From assembly GCA_938038785.1 (NCBI GenBank), contig CALHTB010000004.1, forward strand, positions 1 to 41,329: a DNA stretch of 41,329 bases, written 5' to 3'. Positions within the stretch are counted from its first letter, which is position 1. Every line of letters begins with the position of its first letter. This stretch comes from an uncultured Acidimicrobiales bacterium (GTDB lineage Bacteria; Actinomycetota; Acidimicrobiia; Acidimicrobiales; SHLQ01). Below the pieces are notes generated by a model. The model was not told where the DNA came from, did no database searches, and worked only from the letters and a program-made list of their open reading frames with translations. Made by a program: the position numbers and the translations under genes. Positions 16,661 to 24,853 of this stretch are shown in pieces.

Positions 16661-17850
16661 CCCCAACCTCCGAACTTGTTCGTGGACGACCGTTTCCGCG
16701 GAGCTGCAAAGCGGCTCAACGAACACGGATTGTCTACATCGCTGACCCTGCCAGCAACGACATCGGCCAGCAGTCGGCCTGCCGCTGGCGACAGCATGAC
16801 GCCGGCCCAATGGCCGTAGTTCACGAACAATCCGTCGTGGCCCGTCACCGCTCCGATGATCGGCTCGTCGTCGGCTGGGTAGCTCTGATATCCGCCCGCG
16901 TACGTGCACGCATCTGGTGGCAGCGTGCGAGCGTGCGCCACCAGCTGCGGCGAAACGGGTTCGATCTGCTCGAGACACCGATCGAGGAACCCCTCGGGGA
17001 CTACGACGTCTTCGCCCGGCTCGACGGACGCTTCATCGACATCGGCAGTGCTGAGCCAGACCCCACCGGGGACCGGCCGCCAATAGGCGCCGTTCGAGAT
17101 GTTGATGATCAACGGCGAACGTTGATGTGTTGGGTCGTCGTACGGAATGAAAACCCGATACCTCGGCGTGATCTTCACCGGCGAGGTGACACCAAGCGAA
17201 TCGAGCAACCGCGGCGCACGCGCACCTCCACACACCACCACCTGCTCAGCCGTGCACGCACCGGTATTGGTAGAGATCCGCCAACCGCCTGACTGAGCCT
17301 CAAGACCGAGCACCTCGGTATCGAGGCAGAGCTCGGTGTTCTGCGCGGCGTTGGCCCAGGCATCGGTGATTCGGGTTGGGTCAACCCACGACCCGTCACC
17401 GTGGAAGATCGCTCCGACCGCATCACCAACAAAGGGAAACCGCTCGGACAGTTCGGGCTGCTCGACGATCGACGAGCTGGTCACGCCGAGCGCCTCATAC
17501 TCGGCAAGCGAGTCGCGCAGGCGGGCCATGTGATCAGGGTTCGACACGAGATAGAGGTATCCCTGGTTACCCCATCCAAGCTCGGCGGGGTCAGCGCCGA
17601 GGTGCTTGTCGATCGATCGATAGAACTCCAAGCTCTCCTGCGCGAGAGCGACGAGCGTTGGCGATCCGTACTGCGTGCGGATAGTTCCCAGTGCGTTGGG
17701 CGTGCTGTACGTGCCGAGCTCGCTTCGCCGTTCGAGCACGGTGACACGTCGGCCAGATCGCTCGAGCCACCACGCGCACGACGCGCCAATGACGCCGCCA
17801 CCGATGATGACCGTCTCCGCTGAGTTCGGGAGCTCCCACAGCTGCCGCAT
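16657..17850 (-). CDS. FAD-dependent oxidoreductase (D-amino-acid/sarcosine oxidase family)
   Basis: A 397-residue DAO-family protein. The N-terminal dinucleotide-binding fold is clear (VIIGGGVIGASCAWWLERSG, then VTVLERR about 20 residues later). Further marks are GNQGYLYLV, VDPTRITDAWANAA, VVVCGGARAPRLL and the C-terminal FAD-contacting GLFVNYGHWAGVMLSPAAG. Family members oxidise secondary or primary amines and D- or N-methyl amino acids, passing electrons to oxygen or a quinone. Coupling to the TauD-like dioxygenase and proximity to a divergent EamA transporter suggest uptake or release and oxidation of an amine-bearing compound. This is inference from gene order. Confidence 0.87.
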   Translation of the reverse strand: MRQLWELPNSAETVIIGGGVIGASCAWWLERSGRRVTVLERRSELGTYSTPNALGTIRTQYGSPTLVALAQESLEFYRSIDKHLGADPAELGWGNQGYLYLVSNPDHMARLRDSLAEYEALGVTSSSIVEQPELSERFPFVGDAVGAIFHGDGSWVDPTRITDAWANAAQNTELCLDTEVLGLEAQSGGWRISTNTGACTAEQVVVCGGARAPRLLDSLGVTSPVKITPRYRVFIPYDDPTHQRSPLIINISNGAYWRPVPGGVWLSTADVDEASVEPGEDVVVPEGFLDRCLEQIEPVSPQLVAHARTLPPDACTYAGGYQSYPADDEPIIGAVTGHDGLFVNYGHWAGVMLSPAAGRLLADVVAGRVSDVDNPCSLSRFAAPRKRSSTNKFGGWG

Positions 17851-17945
17851 GATCAGCAGTGTTCCAGATCGAAACAGGCCATGCCATCATCGGATGAAAG
17901 TGGGCGCGCATTCACTACAAAGCGCGCATTCACTGAGCGATGTCG

Positions 17946-17951
17946 TAGCGT
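17946..17951 (+). promoter_or_regulatory. -10 box TAGCGT of the EamA transporter, leaderless-type
   Basis: TAGCGT, six bases, then the GTG at 17958. It lies in the divergent region between this transporter and the FAD oxidase. Confidence 0.5.
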
Positions 17952-17957
17952 GCCGAG

Positions 17958-18836
17958 GTGCAAACCAACGTGGCGCGGTCGACGGCGGAGAATATGCGTG
18001 GCGCCGGATGGATGACCGTCGGCATGTTCGGCTACGTCGTCAACGATGCGCTCATTAAGCTCGCCGCCGAGGACCTGCCCCTCTTCGAGTCGATCTTTAT
18101 CCGCGGCTGTTTCATCGCGCTGTGGATGTTCATAATCGCCGTCACGCGAGGTGAGCTCAAAGGGGCGATGAAACACCTCGACTCAGCGCTCGGGCTGCGA
18201 ATTGCCATGGAGACCGTCGGCACAGCGCTGTACCTCAGCGCCCTGACACGCACGCCCTTGGCCGGCATCACCGCTGTCTTGCAGATCGTGCCGCTCATCG
18301 TGACCTTTGCAGCTGCACGCCTGCTCCGCGAAGCCGTGAGCTGGCAACGCGTTGCGAGTGTCGTCGCCGGGTTTATCGGCGTGATGTTCGTGATCCGTCC
18401 CGGTTCAGAGGACTTCAACCCGTGGTTCCTCGTTGGCTTCCTCGTCGTAGCCGCCATCGTGATCCGCGAACTAGCGACCGCGAATATCTCCAAGGAGATT
18501 CCGACCGTCGTGATCTCGCTGTGCAGCGCGATCGTCGTCGGGACAATGGGTTTCGTCGGCGCATTCATCGAAGGCTGGGAACGTCCCGACTCCCGGGCGA
18601 TCGGTTTGCTCTTCGCTGCCTCGATCGTTCTGGCGATTGGCTACATCGGAAGCGTGATCACGATCCGGGTGGGCGACCTCAGCTTTAGCGCGCCGTTTCG
18701 CTACACGATCATGGTGTTCGCGATCATCTTGCAGATCGTGATCTTTGGCGACGTGCCCGACCTCTTCACGTTTATTGGGGCAGCGATCATCGTCGCCGCG
18801 GGGCTCTTCTCGCTACGGGTATCGGCTCAGCGCTAA
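17958..18836 (+). CDS. EamA/DMT family transporter
   Basis: A 292-residue polytopic protein with about ten helices in two EamA repeats. The first spans MTVGMFGYVVNDALIKLA to FIGVMFVIRP and includes ALYLSALTRTPLAGITAVLQI. The second runs from FLVGFLVVAAIVIRELATA to AAIIVAAGLFSLRV. It differs clearly from the transporter at 7.1-8.0 kb. Substrate and direction are unknown. Its divergent position next to the oxidase/dioxygenase pair suggests that it handles the substrate or product of those enzymes. GTG at 17958 is supported by the -10 box six bases upstream. Confidence 0.87.
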   Translation: MQTNVARSTAENMRGAGWMTVGMFGYVVNDALIKLAAEDLPLFESIFIRGCFIALWMFIIAVTRGELKGAMKHLDSALGLRIAMETVGTALYLSALTRTPLAGITAVLQIVPLIVTFAAARLLREAVSWQRVASVVAGFIGVMFVIRPGSEDFNPWFLVGFLVVAAIVIRELATANISKEIPTVVISLCSAIVVGTMGFVGAFIEGWERPDSRAIGLLFAASIVLAIGYIGSVITIRVGDLSFSAPFRYTIMVFAIILQIVIFGDVPDLFTFIGAAIIVAAGLFSLRVSAQR

Positions 18837-18875
18837 GGGGCTCCCCTACTTGAGTTGCCCGCCCGAGAAGTGCGC

Positions 18876-19565
18876 TTAGGGCTTGGATTGCGACCGCAGA
18901 TTATCGACGTCGGCTTCGTAGTCGATCTGCCAGAGGTTGCGCGACGTCTGGGTGACGAGAACGCCCAGCGCAACAAGGTTGAGCCCAACGATGAGCGGCA
19001 CTCCCCAGCTGAAGATCGCAATACCGGCGAACGAGACAAAAGTGTTGAGCGCGATGTATCCCATGCGGATCTCGGTGGGCCCGATGCCGTAGTAGGCGAT
19101 CTGGAACTGGTTGGTCGCTGCGAACGACAAGAACGAGACCGCCATGGTTGCGCAGGTGATGAGCAGCAGGATGAGGAACAGAAACTCGAGCCACCACACT
19201 TCAACCAGAAACGAATAGGCGATAACGATCGACCCGGCAAAGATCAGGTCGAGAAAATGGTCGGCGAAAAACCCCCATTTCACGAGACCTTGCTTTCGGT
19301 ACTTGCCCAGTGACCCGTCGAGCGAATCGGTAAGCCACTGCAGGAACACCATTACCGACACGCCGTGCAACCACTGAAGATTTTCCATCGATAGCCAGCC
19401 GAAGTACACGATCAACACCGACCACACCGCGGTCAGCGCAGTGAGATGATGGCTCATGATGGGCTTTGGGATCTTCGGAATCGCCCAGTCGATGAACTTG
19501 CGCTCTATGGGCCCAAGAACCGACTGGCCCTTCTTCTTATCGCCTGCAAATTCGCCATCTGCCAT
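18876..19565 (-). CDS. CDP-alcohol phosphatidyltransferase family protein with altered signature
   Basis: A membrane protein of about 229 residues with six hydrophobic helices and a cytosolic N-terminus. The family signature is D-x2-D-G-x2-A-R-x8-G-x3-D-x3-D. The protein shows DSLDGSLGK, nine residues, then GFFADHFLD, so all four aspartates and both glycines are present but the Ala-Arg pair reads Gly-Lys. Family members join a CDP-linked diacylglycerol to an alcohol (inositol phosphate, glycerol phosphate, serine). The changed position suggests a divergent substrate or a subfamily of its own. ATG at 19565 (MADGEFAG) is chosen over GTG at 19604. The downstream neighbour is convergent, so no operon partner is evident. 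Confidence 0.75.
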   Translation of the reverse strand: MADGEFAGDKKKGQSVLGPIERKFIDWAIPKIPKPIMSHHLTALTAVWSVLIVYFGWLSMENLQWLHGVSVMVFLQWLTDSLDGSLGKYRKQGLVKWGFFADHFLDLIFAGSIVIAYSFLVEVWWLEFLFLILLLITCATMAVSFLSFAATNQFQIAYYGIGPTEIRMGYIALNTFVSFAGIAIFSWGVPLIVGLNLVALGVLVTQTSRNLWQIDYEADVDNLRSQSKP

Positions 19566-19627
19566 ACCCGTGTCTACCGGATTGGAAGCAACCCGGCCTA
19601 ACACCTTCGACGACAGACTGTTCGCCG

Positions 19628-20536
19628 CTAGACCCGGACGATGATCGATGGGTTCCGCTGCACCAGAAGTTCACGCACCCGATCGAGTTTGTCCGAATCG
19701 ACGAGGCCAACAACCAAGAGCCCAGCGTGGGTGGTGTTCACTGCGCCATTCATCGGGACGAGCGACAAGGTGCCCATGCGATTACCCATCATCGACTGCA
19801 AACTTCCAACGAGCTCAAGGCCGGCGCGCGCGTCGGGGATAACCATTCGCAAACTCCGCTCGCCAGATTCTGGGGTGTCCGGCGCATCGCCACCGGTTAC
19901 CCGCCATGCGTGGATTGCGTTGAGGACGACCGCCTTCTGAGCCCGAAGCTCGTTGTGAGCAACTTGTCGGGCCCGTTCAGCCCAAACCAGCACGTCGTCC
20001 ATGGCTCGACTCTGAGCTCCGAACGTTCGGTAGTCACAAAGGGCGGCCATCGAGTCGACGGAACGCTCGATGATTACGGTGTTTGGAAGTGGGTCGGCGG
20101 GGGCTCGCAGGTCGATCGTCTCGATCGTCTCGCCTGCCTCGACTTCGGCGGGAGACAGCAGACGCAAATACGCATCGTCGGCGTGGATATGGGCGAGGTG
20201 CTTTTCGAGCACCGCCACGGTGAGCGCGCCGATGCGCGACCGCGTAGCGGCCGGCCACTGGCCCGGCTGTAGACGGAAGTCATCTATCCGGTAGCCGCGG
20301 ACACTGAACGCGTTGCCCTCATCGTCGGGCGATGACCAGTCGATGGCTGACGCCGGTCGCGGCGGACGAATGGGGATGATCCAACCCAACGCTTCGAGGT
20401 CGGCGAACAGCTCCTCTGGTTCGACAAGCCCTTGGAACGACAGCGACACCAACGGCGGACGCGCAAGGCTTCCGGCCTCGAGGACCGCGTGCACCTCGTT
20501 TGAGGACTGGTCAATGTTTGCCGCCGGGCGCATCAT
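19628..20536 (-). CDS. protein of unknown function, coupled to the ammonium transporter
   Basis: A 302-residue soluble protein that I do not recognise. It has no signal peptide or membrane segment. The N-terminal part is rich in Pro and Trp (LEALGWIIPIRPPRPASAIDW). The middle has a long helical stretch (VWAERARQVAHNELRAQKAVVLNAIHAW). The C-terminal ~80 residues look like an alpha/beta sensor or ferredoxin-like domain (ARAGLELVGSLQSMMGNRMGTL ... HAGLLVVGLVDSDKLDRVRELL). Its ATGATG start overlaps the stop of the 81-residue gene upstream (ATGA), and that gene in turn overlaps the ammonium transporter, so all three should be made together. A regulatory or chaperone role for the transporter is possible but unsupported by homology. 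Confidence 0.75.
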   Translation of the reverse strand: MMRPAANIDQSSNEVHAVLEAGSLARPPLVSLSFQGLVEPEELFADLEALGWIIPIRPPRPASAIDWSSPDDEGNAFSVRGYRIDDFRLQPGQWPAATRSRIGALTVAVLEKHLAHIHADDAYLRLLSPAEVEAGETIETIDLRAPADPLPNTVIIERSVDSMAALCDYRTFGAQSRAMDDVLVWAERARQVAHNELRAQKAVVLNAIHAWRVTGGDAPDTPESGERSLRMVIPDARAGLELVGSLQSMMGNRMGTLSLVPMNGAVNTTHAGLLVVGLVDSDKLDRVRELLVQRNPSIIVRV

Positions 20537-20778
20537 TTCTCGTCATTCCCTCCCGCATGGTCGGCGAGCCAGCGAAGGGCCGGTCGAACGGGAATCGACA
20601 CACCGGCGCTTAGGAAGGCAACGCGTTTGGCCTTGATGAGGTTGAAGCGCTGTTCTTCGTGAAGCGCCTGCCACTCGTCGGGCGGCATCATGTTGTACCC
20701 AGCGGGCATCTTGATGGCGATCGTGTCGATAGGCGCGGAGATCTCGGGTTGCGCTGGTTCAAATTCGGCGGCGGCCAT
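20533..20778 (-). CDS. small conserved-looking protein between Amt and the 302-residue unknown
   Basis: An 81-residue protein with no recognised domain. The sequence has a Pro/Glu-rich start, then MPAGYNMMPPDEWQALHEEQRFNLIKAKRVAFLSAGVSIPVRPALRWL. That is two short helices containing a PPDEWxxLxxxxRxxLIxxxRVxF-like pattern, which may bind a partner. Its ATG overlaps the Amt stop by one base (TGATG), and its stop overlaps the next start by four bases. Such tight overlap on both sides supports it as a real gene despite its length. Confidence 0.72.
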   Translation of the reverse strand: MAAAEFEPAQPEISAPIDTIAIKMPAGYNMMPPDEWQALHEEQRFNLIKAKRVAFLSAGVSIPVRPALRWLADHAGGNDEK

Positions 20779-22220
20779 CAGGACAACAGTTCTCGAAGCT
20801 CGTCATCGGCGAGTTCGTCGGCATCGGCAGCGTGAATCGGGTCTTCCTCAAACACATCCATGCCAACGAGCTCGCGAGTTGGCGAGACGCGAAGGCCGAT
20901 CGTGCGCTCGACCGCCTTGAACAGGAGGTAGGCCAACCCGACGACCCATACGAAGCACACGAGAATGCCCAACACCTGGGCGGCCAGCTGGTCGAGACGG
21001 CTTCGACCCCACAGTTCGAGGATGTCCGATGGGGCGAAGAGGGCCACCGCCAGCGTCCCCCAGATTCCGCCAGCTCCGTGCACCGGAATTGCGCCCAGCG
21101 CATCGTCGATGAGCAGTTTCTCGAGAAGGTCGCCGGTGAGGTTGTGAAGGATGCCCGCAACCAACCCGATGGCGATTGCGCTGATCGGCTCGACGACGTC
21201 GGCCGAAGCAGTGATGGCCACGAGGCCCGTAAGAGCGCCACCAATGACGGTCGAGAACACTTGGCTACTGCGCTTCGTGGCGTAGGCGTGCACACCGGAT
21301 GAGAGCAATGCCGCTGTTCCCGACAAGTTGGTGACAAGGATGATGCGCGAGACGTTTCCATCAAAGGCGAAGACAGAACCGCCGTTGAAACCCCACCAGC
21401 CAAACCACAAAATGAGCGTGCCAAATACCGTCATTGCGAGGTTCGAAGGCGGAAACGGGCGAGATGTTCCGTCGAGGTCGAAGCGACCGAGGCGCGGCCC
21501 AACGATCGATACGCCGACCAGCGCGGTCCACGCACCGACCGAGTGCACCACCGTCGACCCAGCGAAGTCTCTGAAACCGAGGGCCTCGAGCCAGCCCTGA
21601 GAATCTGCGTCGAACAAGCTGCCCCACACCCACCGGCCAAAGATCGGATAGATGATCAAGCCCATGAACACCGAGACGATGGCGTACGACAAGAACGACG
21701 TGCGCTCCACGAGTGACCCCGAAACGATGGTGATCGCCGTACCGGCGAAGGCGAGCTGGAAGATGAAGAAGGTGGGTCCAGAGACCGAGCTGTCGATAGA
21801 GATTGGAATGTCCTGAAGCGCGAAGAGGTCCCAACCGATTATCGAATTTCCGCCACCGAACATAAGCGCGAAGCCAACGACGAAGAACGCCAGGCTTGCT
21901 GCGGTCCAGTCGACGAGGTTCTTCAATGCAACTGCGGGTGCATGATGCGGTCGAGCTAAGCCGACCTCGAAGGCCATAAACCCGGCCTGCATCAAGAACA
22001 CCATGCCTGCAGCGACCGTGACCCATAGGTCGTCTATCCCGCGAATGCTGTTCGCGTCGGAGGTCAGCAGTTCTGAACCTCCCGAACGAGTCGTCCACAT
22101 ACTCAACGCAACGACGATCGCTGTTACGACGAGCGTCGACAGCTGCAAGATTCGGTTTGCCGATGCCCGATCACTCCCTTCGTGCGAGCCGATGACTTCC
22201 CTAGGTGTTGTTATCGCCAT
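20778..22220 (-). CDS. amt: ammonium transporter (Amt/MEP/Rh family)
   Basis: A 480-residue transporter with about eleven helices after a short polar N-terminus with one extra hydrophobic stretch. The twin pore histidines are present: STVVHSVGAW (His about 226) and IPVHGAGGIWG (His about 381). Also visible are GMVFLMQAGFMAFEVGLARP, ILWFGWWGFNGGS and VEPISAIAIGLVAGILHNLTGD. It moves ammonium/ammonia into the cell. The cytoplasmic tail is long and acidic (EEDPIHAADADELADDELREL). No PII (glnK) gene follows; two unknown genes take that place by overlapping stops and starts. The ATG has a GGAG at a wide spacing. It is divergent from the GH2-like gene. Confidence 0.92.
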   Translation of the reverse strand: MAITTPREVIGSHEGSDRASANRILQLSTLVVTAIVVALSMWTTRSGGSELLTSDANSIRGIDDLWVTVAAGMVFLMQAGFMAFEVGLARPHHAPAVALKNLVDWTAASLAFFVVGFALMFGGGNSIIGWDLFALQDIPISIDSSVSGPTFFIFQLAFAGTAITIVSGSLVERTSFLSYAIVSVFMGLIIYPIFGRWVWGSLFDADSQGWLEALGFRDFAGSTVVHSVGAWTALVGVSIVGPRLGRFDLDGTSRPFPPSNLAMTVFGTLILWFGWWGFNGGSVFAFDGNVSRIILVTNLSGTAALLSSGVHAYATKRSSQVFSTVIGGALTGLVAITASADVVEPISAIAIGLVAGILHNLTGDLLEKLLIDDALGAIPVHGAGGIWGTLAVALFAPSDILELWGRSRLDQLAAQVLGILVCFVWVVGLAYLLFKAVERTIGLRVSPTRELVGMDVFEEDPIHAADADELADDELRELLS

Positions 22221-22330
22221 AATTTCTCATGCTCCGTGAACTCCCACTCCCAGAGTGCCGCATTTTGGTGAAACTGCCCAATCGCCGCTGAGCTGGTGCC
22301 CCGGGATCCGCACGCGCAGACCCACTGGCG

Positions 22331-22336
22331 TACGCT
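22331..22336 (+). promoter_or_regulatory. -10 box TACGCT of the GH2-like gene, leaderless-type
   Basis: TACGCT, six bases, then the GTG at 22343. A TTG start at 22337 would lie directly on the box, so the GTG is preferred. Confidence 0.45.
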
Positions 22337-22342
22337 TTGACG

Positions 22343-24427
22343 GTGCCGGAACCCGACCCGATCCTCCCGATCGCTAACTGGCGTGCCTGTCGATCTGACG
22401 AGCAATTGCAGCGCAGCTTTAGTGACCCGGACTTTGATGACTCGGAGTGGACGCCGATTGCCGTGCCGTCGCATTGGCAAACAAACCCGGAGTTTGCGGA
22501 CTTCGACGGAACGCTCCTGTACCGGGCGGACCTCTCCGCCCCGATGCTCCCAGAAGGCCAACGTCGTTGGCTGCGGTTCAACGGACTCTGCTACGAAGGT
22601 GACGTCTTTTTGGACGGCGCCTACGTCGGCCAAACCGAGGGCTACTTCACGCACCACCGATTTGAGATCACCGACCTCGTTTCTACTGCCGGCACCTATG
22701 TGCTCGCTGTCGAAGTCGCCGCTCCGGGCACCGGCGAGCACGACACCAAACGCCACCTGACCGGATGGTTCACCGACGGCCCCGGCCTCCCGCAGCGCTG
22801 GAACCCGGCCGGCATCTGGCAAGACGTCCGACTCGTCGACACCGGGCCAGTCGCAATCCGCCACTTCCGAGCGCTATGTACCGAGGCCGACGCCGCCCAT
22901 GCCATCGTCCATCTACGAGCAGTGTTGCTCGCGGCACGACCAGCCGAGGTCGACCTAACCACAACGGTCGCCGGCATCACCCAAACCGATCGTCACACCG
23001 TCGCCGCAGGTGAGAACCGGGTCGAATGGCAAATCACCGTCGACGACCCGGACCTGTGGTGGCCGGTCGGTCGAGGCGAACAACCACTGTTCGACCTCGA
23101 CGTCACCGCACGAATCAACAACACTGTCACCGATCAAAAGCACCGGCGCATCGGGTTTCGGTCGACGACCATGCGCGACTTCATCTTTCGCGTCAACAAC
23201 CAGCGCACATACCTGCGGGGCGTAAACCTCACTCCCCTTCGCCGCGACATGGCAACAATGCCGATCGAAGACGTCCACGCCGAGGCCCGCTCCATCCGCG
23301 ACGCCGGATTCAACGCTGTCCGTATCAAGGGCCACGTCACTCGCCACGAGTTCATCGACGCATGCGACGAGCTCGGATTACTCGTGTGGCAGGACCTCCC
23401 GCTCGTCGGGTCCTATGTCCGTTCGGTTACCGGCACCGCCGAGCAACAAACCCGAGACATGATCGATCTGTTGTCACATCACCCATCGATTCTCGTCTGG
23501 GGCGGACACAACCGGCCCCACACCAGCGAACCCCGCACCACGGCTGCGCCCGATCTTCGCCAGCAACAAATTCCAAGCTGGAACCGCACCGTTCTCGACC
23601 GGGCCATCCGCCGGGCCTTCACCAGAGACGATCCGTCGCGTCCGGTCGTAGCCCATTCCGATGTGGCTCCTCACGTGCCCAAACTTTCGGGCAGCGATGT
23701 CGGCCTGTACTTCGGATGGTTCGATGGCGAGGCCGCAGACATTGCCGAATACGCAGCCACCCTGCCCCGCATGGTCCGCTTTGTGTCGGACATGGGTGCT
23801 CAGGCGTTGCCCGAGTCTCTACCCATCGATCTGGACGAGGCGCTTACCACCCGCGGAGGTGAAGGTGACGCGCTGCGCGCCGTTATTCCGCCCACCACCT
23901 ACCCCGACATTGCATCCTGGACAAACGCAATGCGCGCCCACCAAGCCGACGTGCTGAAAACCACAATCGAAGCGCTCCGGGTCCTGAAGTACCAACCGAA
24001 CGGCGGCTTCTTTGCCGGCTCGTGGCGAAGCGCCGGCCCCGGCCTAACCCGCTGCCTCATCGATCACGACGGAACCGAGCGCCCAGCTCTTCACACAACC
24101 CGGCGCGCATTGCAGCCTCTGCTTCCGGTTCTCTATCCATCCACCAGCACGCTGCCCGCCCGAACCACCGCCCGGCTCAGTCTGCACCTGTGCAACGACC
24201 TCAGCGATGACGTCGATGTCGAGATCCGGGCCACGATCACCGACCATCGCGGTGTTGCCACGAAGACCTGGGCGGGCCAGGTGACCTCCGATGCTGTCGA
24301 GTTCATCGATGATGTGGCGATTCGCGGCGGACGAATCGGCGCCGAGATGCACGTAGCTCTCGAGGTTCTCGACGCGAAGACCCGCGCCCAGCTTTCGACC
24401 AACGACTACACATTCACGGCAAGTTGA
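22343..24427 (+). CDS. glycoside hydrolase family 2-like protein lacking both catalytic glutamates
   Basis: A 694-residue protein with the GH2 layout: an N-terminal jelly-roll (SEWTPIAVPSHWQTNP, RRWLRFNGLCYEGDVFLDGAYVG), an immunoglobulin-like domain ending in DPDLWWPVGRGEQPLFDL, a TIM barrel (NQRTYLRGVNLTP, IRDAGFNAVRIKGHV, LGLLVWQDLPL, HPSILVWGGHN), then C-terminal beta domains. It has no signal peptide. In active beta-mannosidase/galactosidase relatives the acid/base follows the asparagine as N-E. Here it is N-R (about residues 390-391). The nucleophile motif S-E-x-G reads S-D-M-G (about 482-485). Either the enzyme uses other residues or it is a non-catalytic, sugar-binding relative. The reading frame is intact and codon use matches its neighbours, so it is not an obvious pseudogene. 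Confidence 0.82.
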   Translation: MPEPDPILPIANWRACRSDEQLQRSFSDPDFDDSEWTPIAVPSHWQTNPEFADFDGTLLYRADLSAPMLPEGQRRWLRFNGLCYEGDVFLDGAYVGQTEGYFTHHRFEITDLVSTAGTYVLAVEVAAPGTGEHDTKRHLTGWFTDGPGLPQRWNPAGIWQDVRLVDTGPVAIRHFRALCTEADAAHAIVHLRAVLLAARPAEVDLTTTVAGITQTDRHTVAAGENRVEWQITVDDPDLWWPVGRGEQPLFDLDVTARINNTVTDQKHRRIGFRSTTMRDFIFRVNNQRTYLRGVNLTPLRRDMATMPIEDVHAEARSIRDAGFNAVRIKGHVTRHEFIDACDELGLLVWQDLPLVGSYVRSVTGTAEQQTRDMIDLLSHHPSILVWGGHNRPHTSEPRTTAAPDLRQQQIPSWNRTVLDRAIRRAFTRDDPSRPVVAHSDVAPHVPKLSGSDVGLYFGWFDGEAADIAEYAATLPRMVRFVSDMGAQALPESLPIDLDEALTTRGGEGDALRAVIPPTTYPDIASWTNAMRAHQADVLKTTIEALRVLKYQPNGGFFAGSWRSAGPGLTRCLIDHDGTERPALHTTRRALQPLLPVLYPSTSTLPARTTARLSLHLCNDLSDDVDVEIRATITDHRGVATKTWAGQVTSDAVEFIDDVAIRGGRIGAEMHVALEVLDAKTRAQLSTNDYTFTAS

Positions 24428-24428
24428 G

Positions 24429-24731
24429 TCAGCGGTTCTCGTAAAGGGTCCACGAGCGAATAAGACTCAGGATCACAAACACGGCAACCGTGGTGACCAT
24501 CCAAGGTACCGAATCGTTGAACTCGCACCACTGACTCTTGTCGTACGGGCAGCGCACGGTAGTGATGTTGGCCAGCCGCGACTGAATGGCGACAAGGGCC
24601 AAGGTGCCGACCGCTAGGAGCGTGAAGTTGCGCTTGGTGTTGGCGTGTTCGAACCATTTGTCACATGCGAAGTAGACGAGACCTAACCCAAGAATCGTTG
24701 GAACTACCGCCCGCACGAGATGCCCGACCAT
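24429..24731 (-). CDS. small membrane protein of unknown function
   Basis: A 100-residue protein with three hydrophobic segments: LVRAVVPTILGLGLVYFAC near the start, FTLLAVGTLALVAIQ in the middle and MVTTVAVFVILSLI near the C-terminus. Between the second and third lies a polar loop with two cysteines (RCPYDKSQWCEFND) that could form an extracytoplasmic disulfide. I do not recognise a family. ATG at 24731 follows a TAAAGT box by eight bases. It converges tail-to-tail with the GH2-like gene and is divergent from the response regulator. Confidence 0.7.
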   Translation of the reverse strand: MVGHLVRAVVPTILGLGLVYFACDKWFEHANTKRNFTLLAVGTLALVAIQSRLANITTVRCPYDKSQWCEFNDSVPWMVTTVAVFVILSLIRSWTLYENR

Positions 24732-24739
24732 GGCCTGGG

Positions 24740-24745
24740 ACTTTA
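24740..24745 (-). promoter_or_regulatory. -10 box TAAAGT of the small membrane protein gene, leaderless-type
   Basis: On the minus strand TAAAGT is followed by eight bases and the ATG at 24731, with no ribosome-binding site. Confidence 0.45.
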
Positions 24746-24840
24746 GCAATAGGCCCGCCGCACGGGGGCCTCGCCTACCCCAAAACTAGTGCGTGCATCA
24801 GAATTTCGAAAAACATGCGGCAGAGACCTTCGATGTCACC

Positions 24841-24846
24841 TAGGTT
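24841..24846 (+). promoter_or_regulatory. -10 box TAGGTT of the response regulator
   Basis: TAGGTT precedes the ATG at 24854 by seven bases. The intervening CTGGGGA also resembles a ribosome-binding site but lies directly against the ATG. Confidence 0.45.
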
Positions 24847-24853
24847 CTGGGGA

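Noticed and set aside
16661..16978. N-terminal extension of the TauD-like gene
   Set aside because: The open frame is Arg-rich, lies over the well-supported FAD oxidase gene in another frame, and the ATG at 16660 gives a standard-length dioxygenase with an ATGA overlap.
18032..18568. A 178-residue minus-strand open frame opposite the EamA transporter
   Set aside because: Antisense to a clear membrane protein; Ser/Thr/Arg-rich sequence with no recognisable domain.
18836..18847. AGGGGCTCCCCT palindrome after the EamA transporter
   Set aside because: The loop would be two bases and the stem five; too weak to claim as a terminator.
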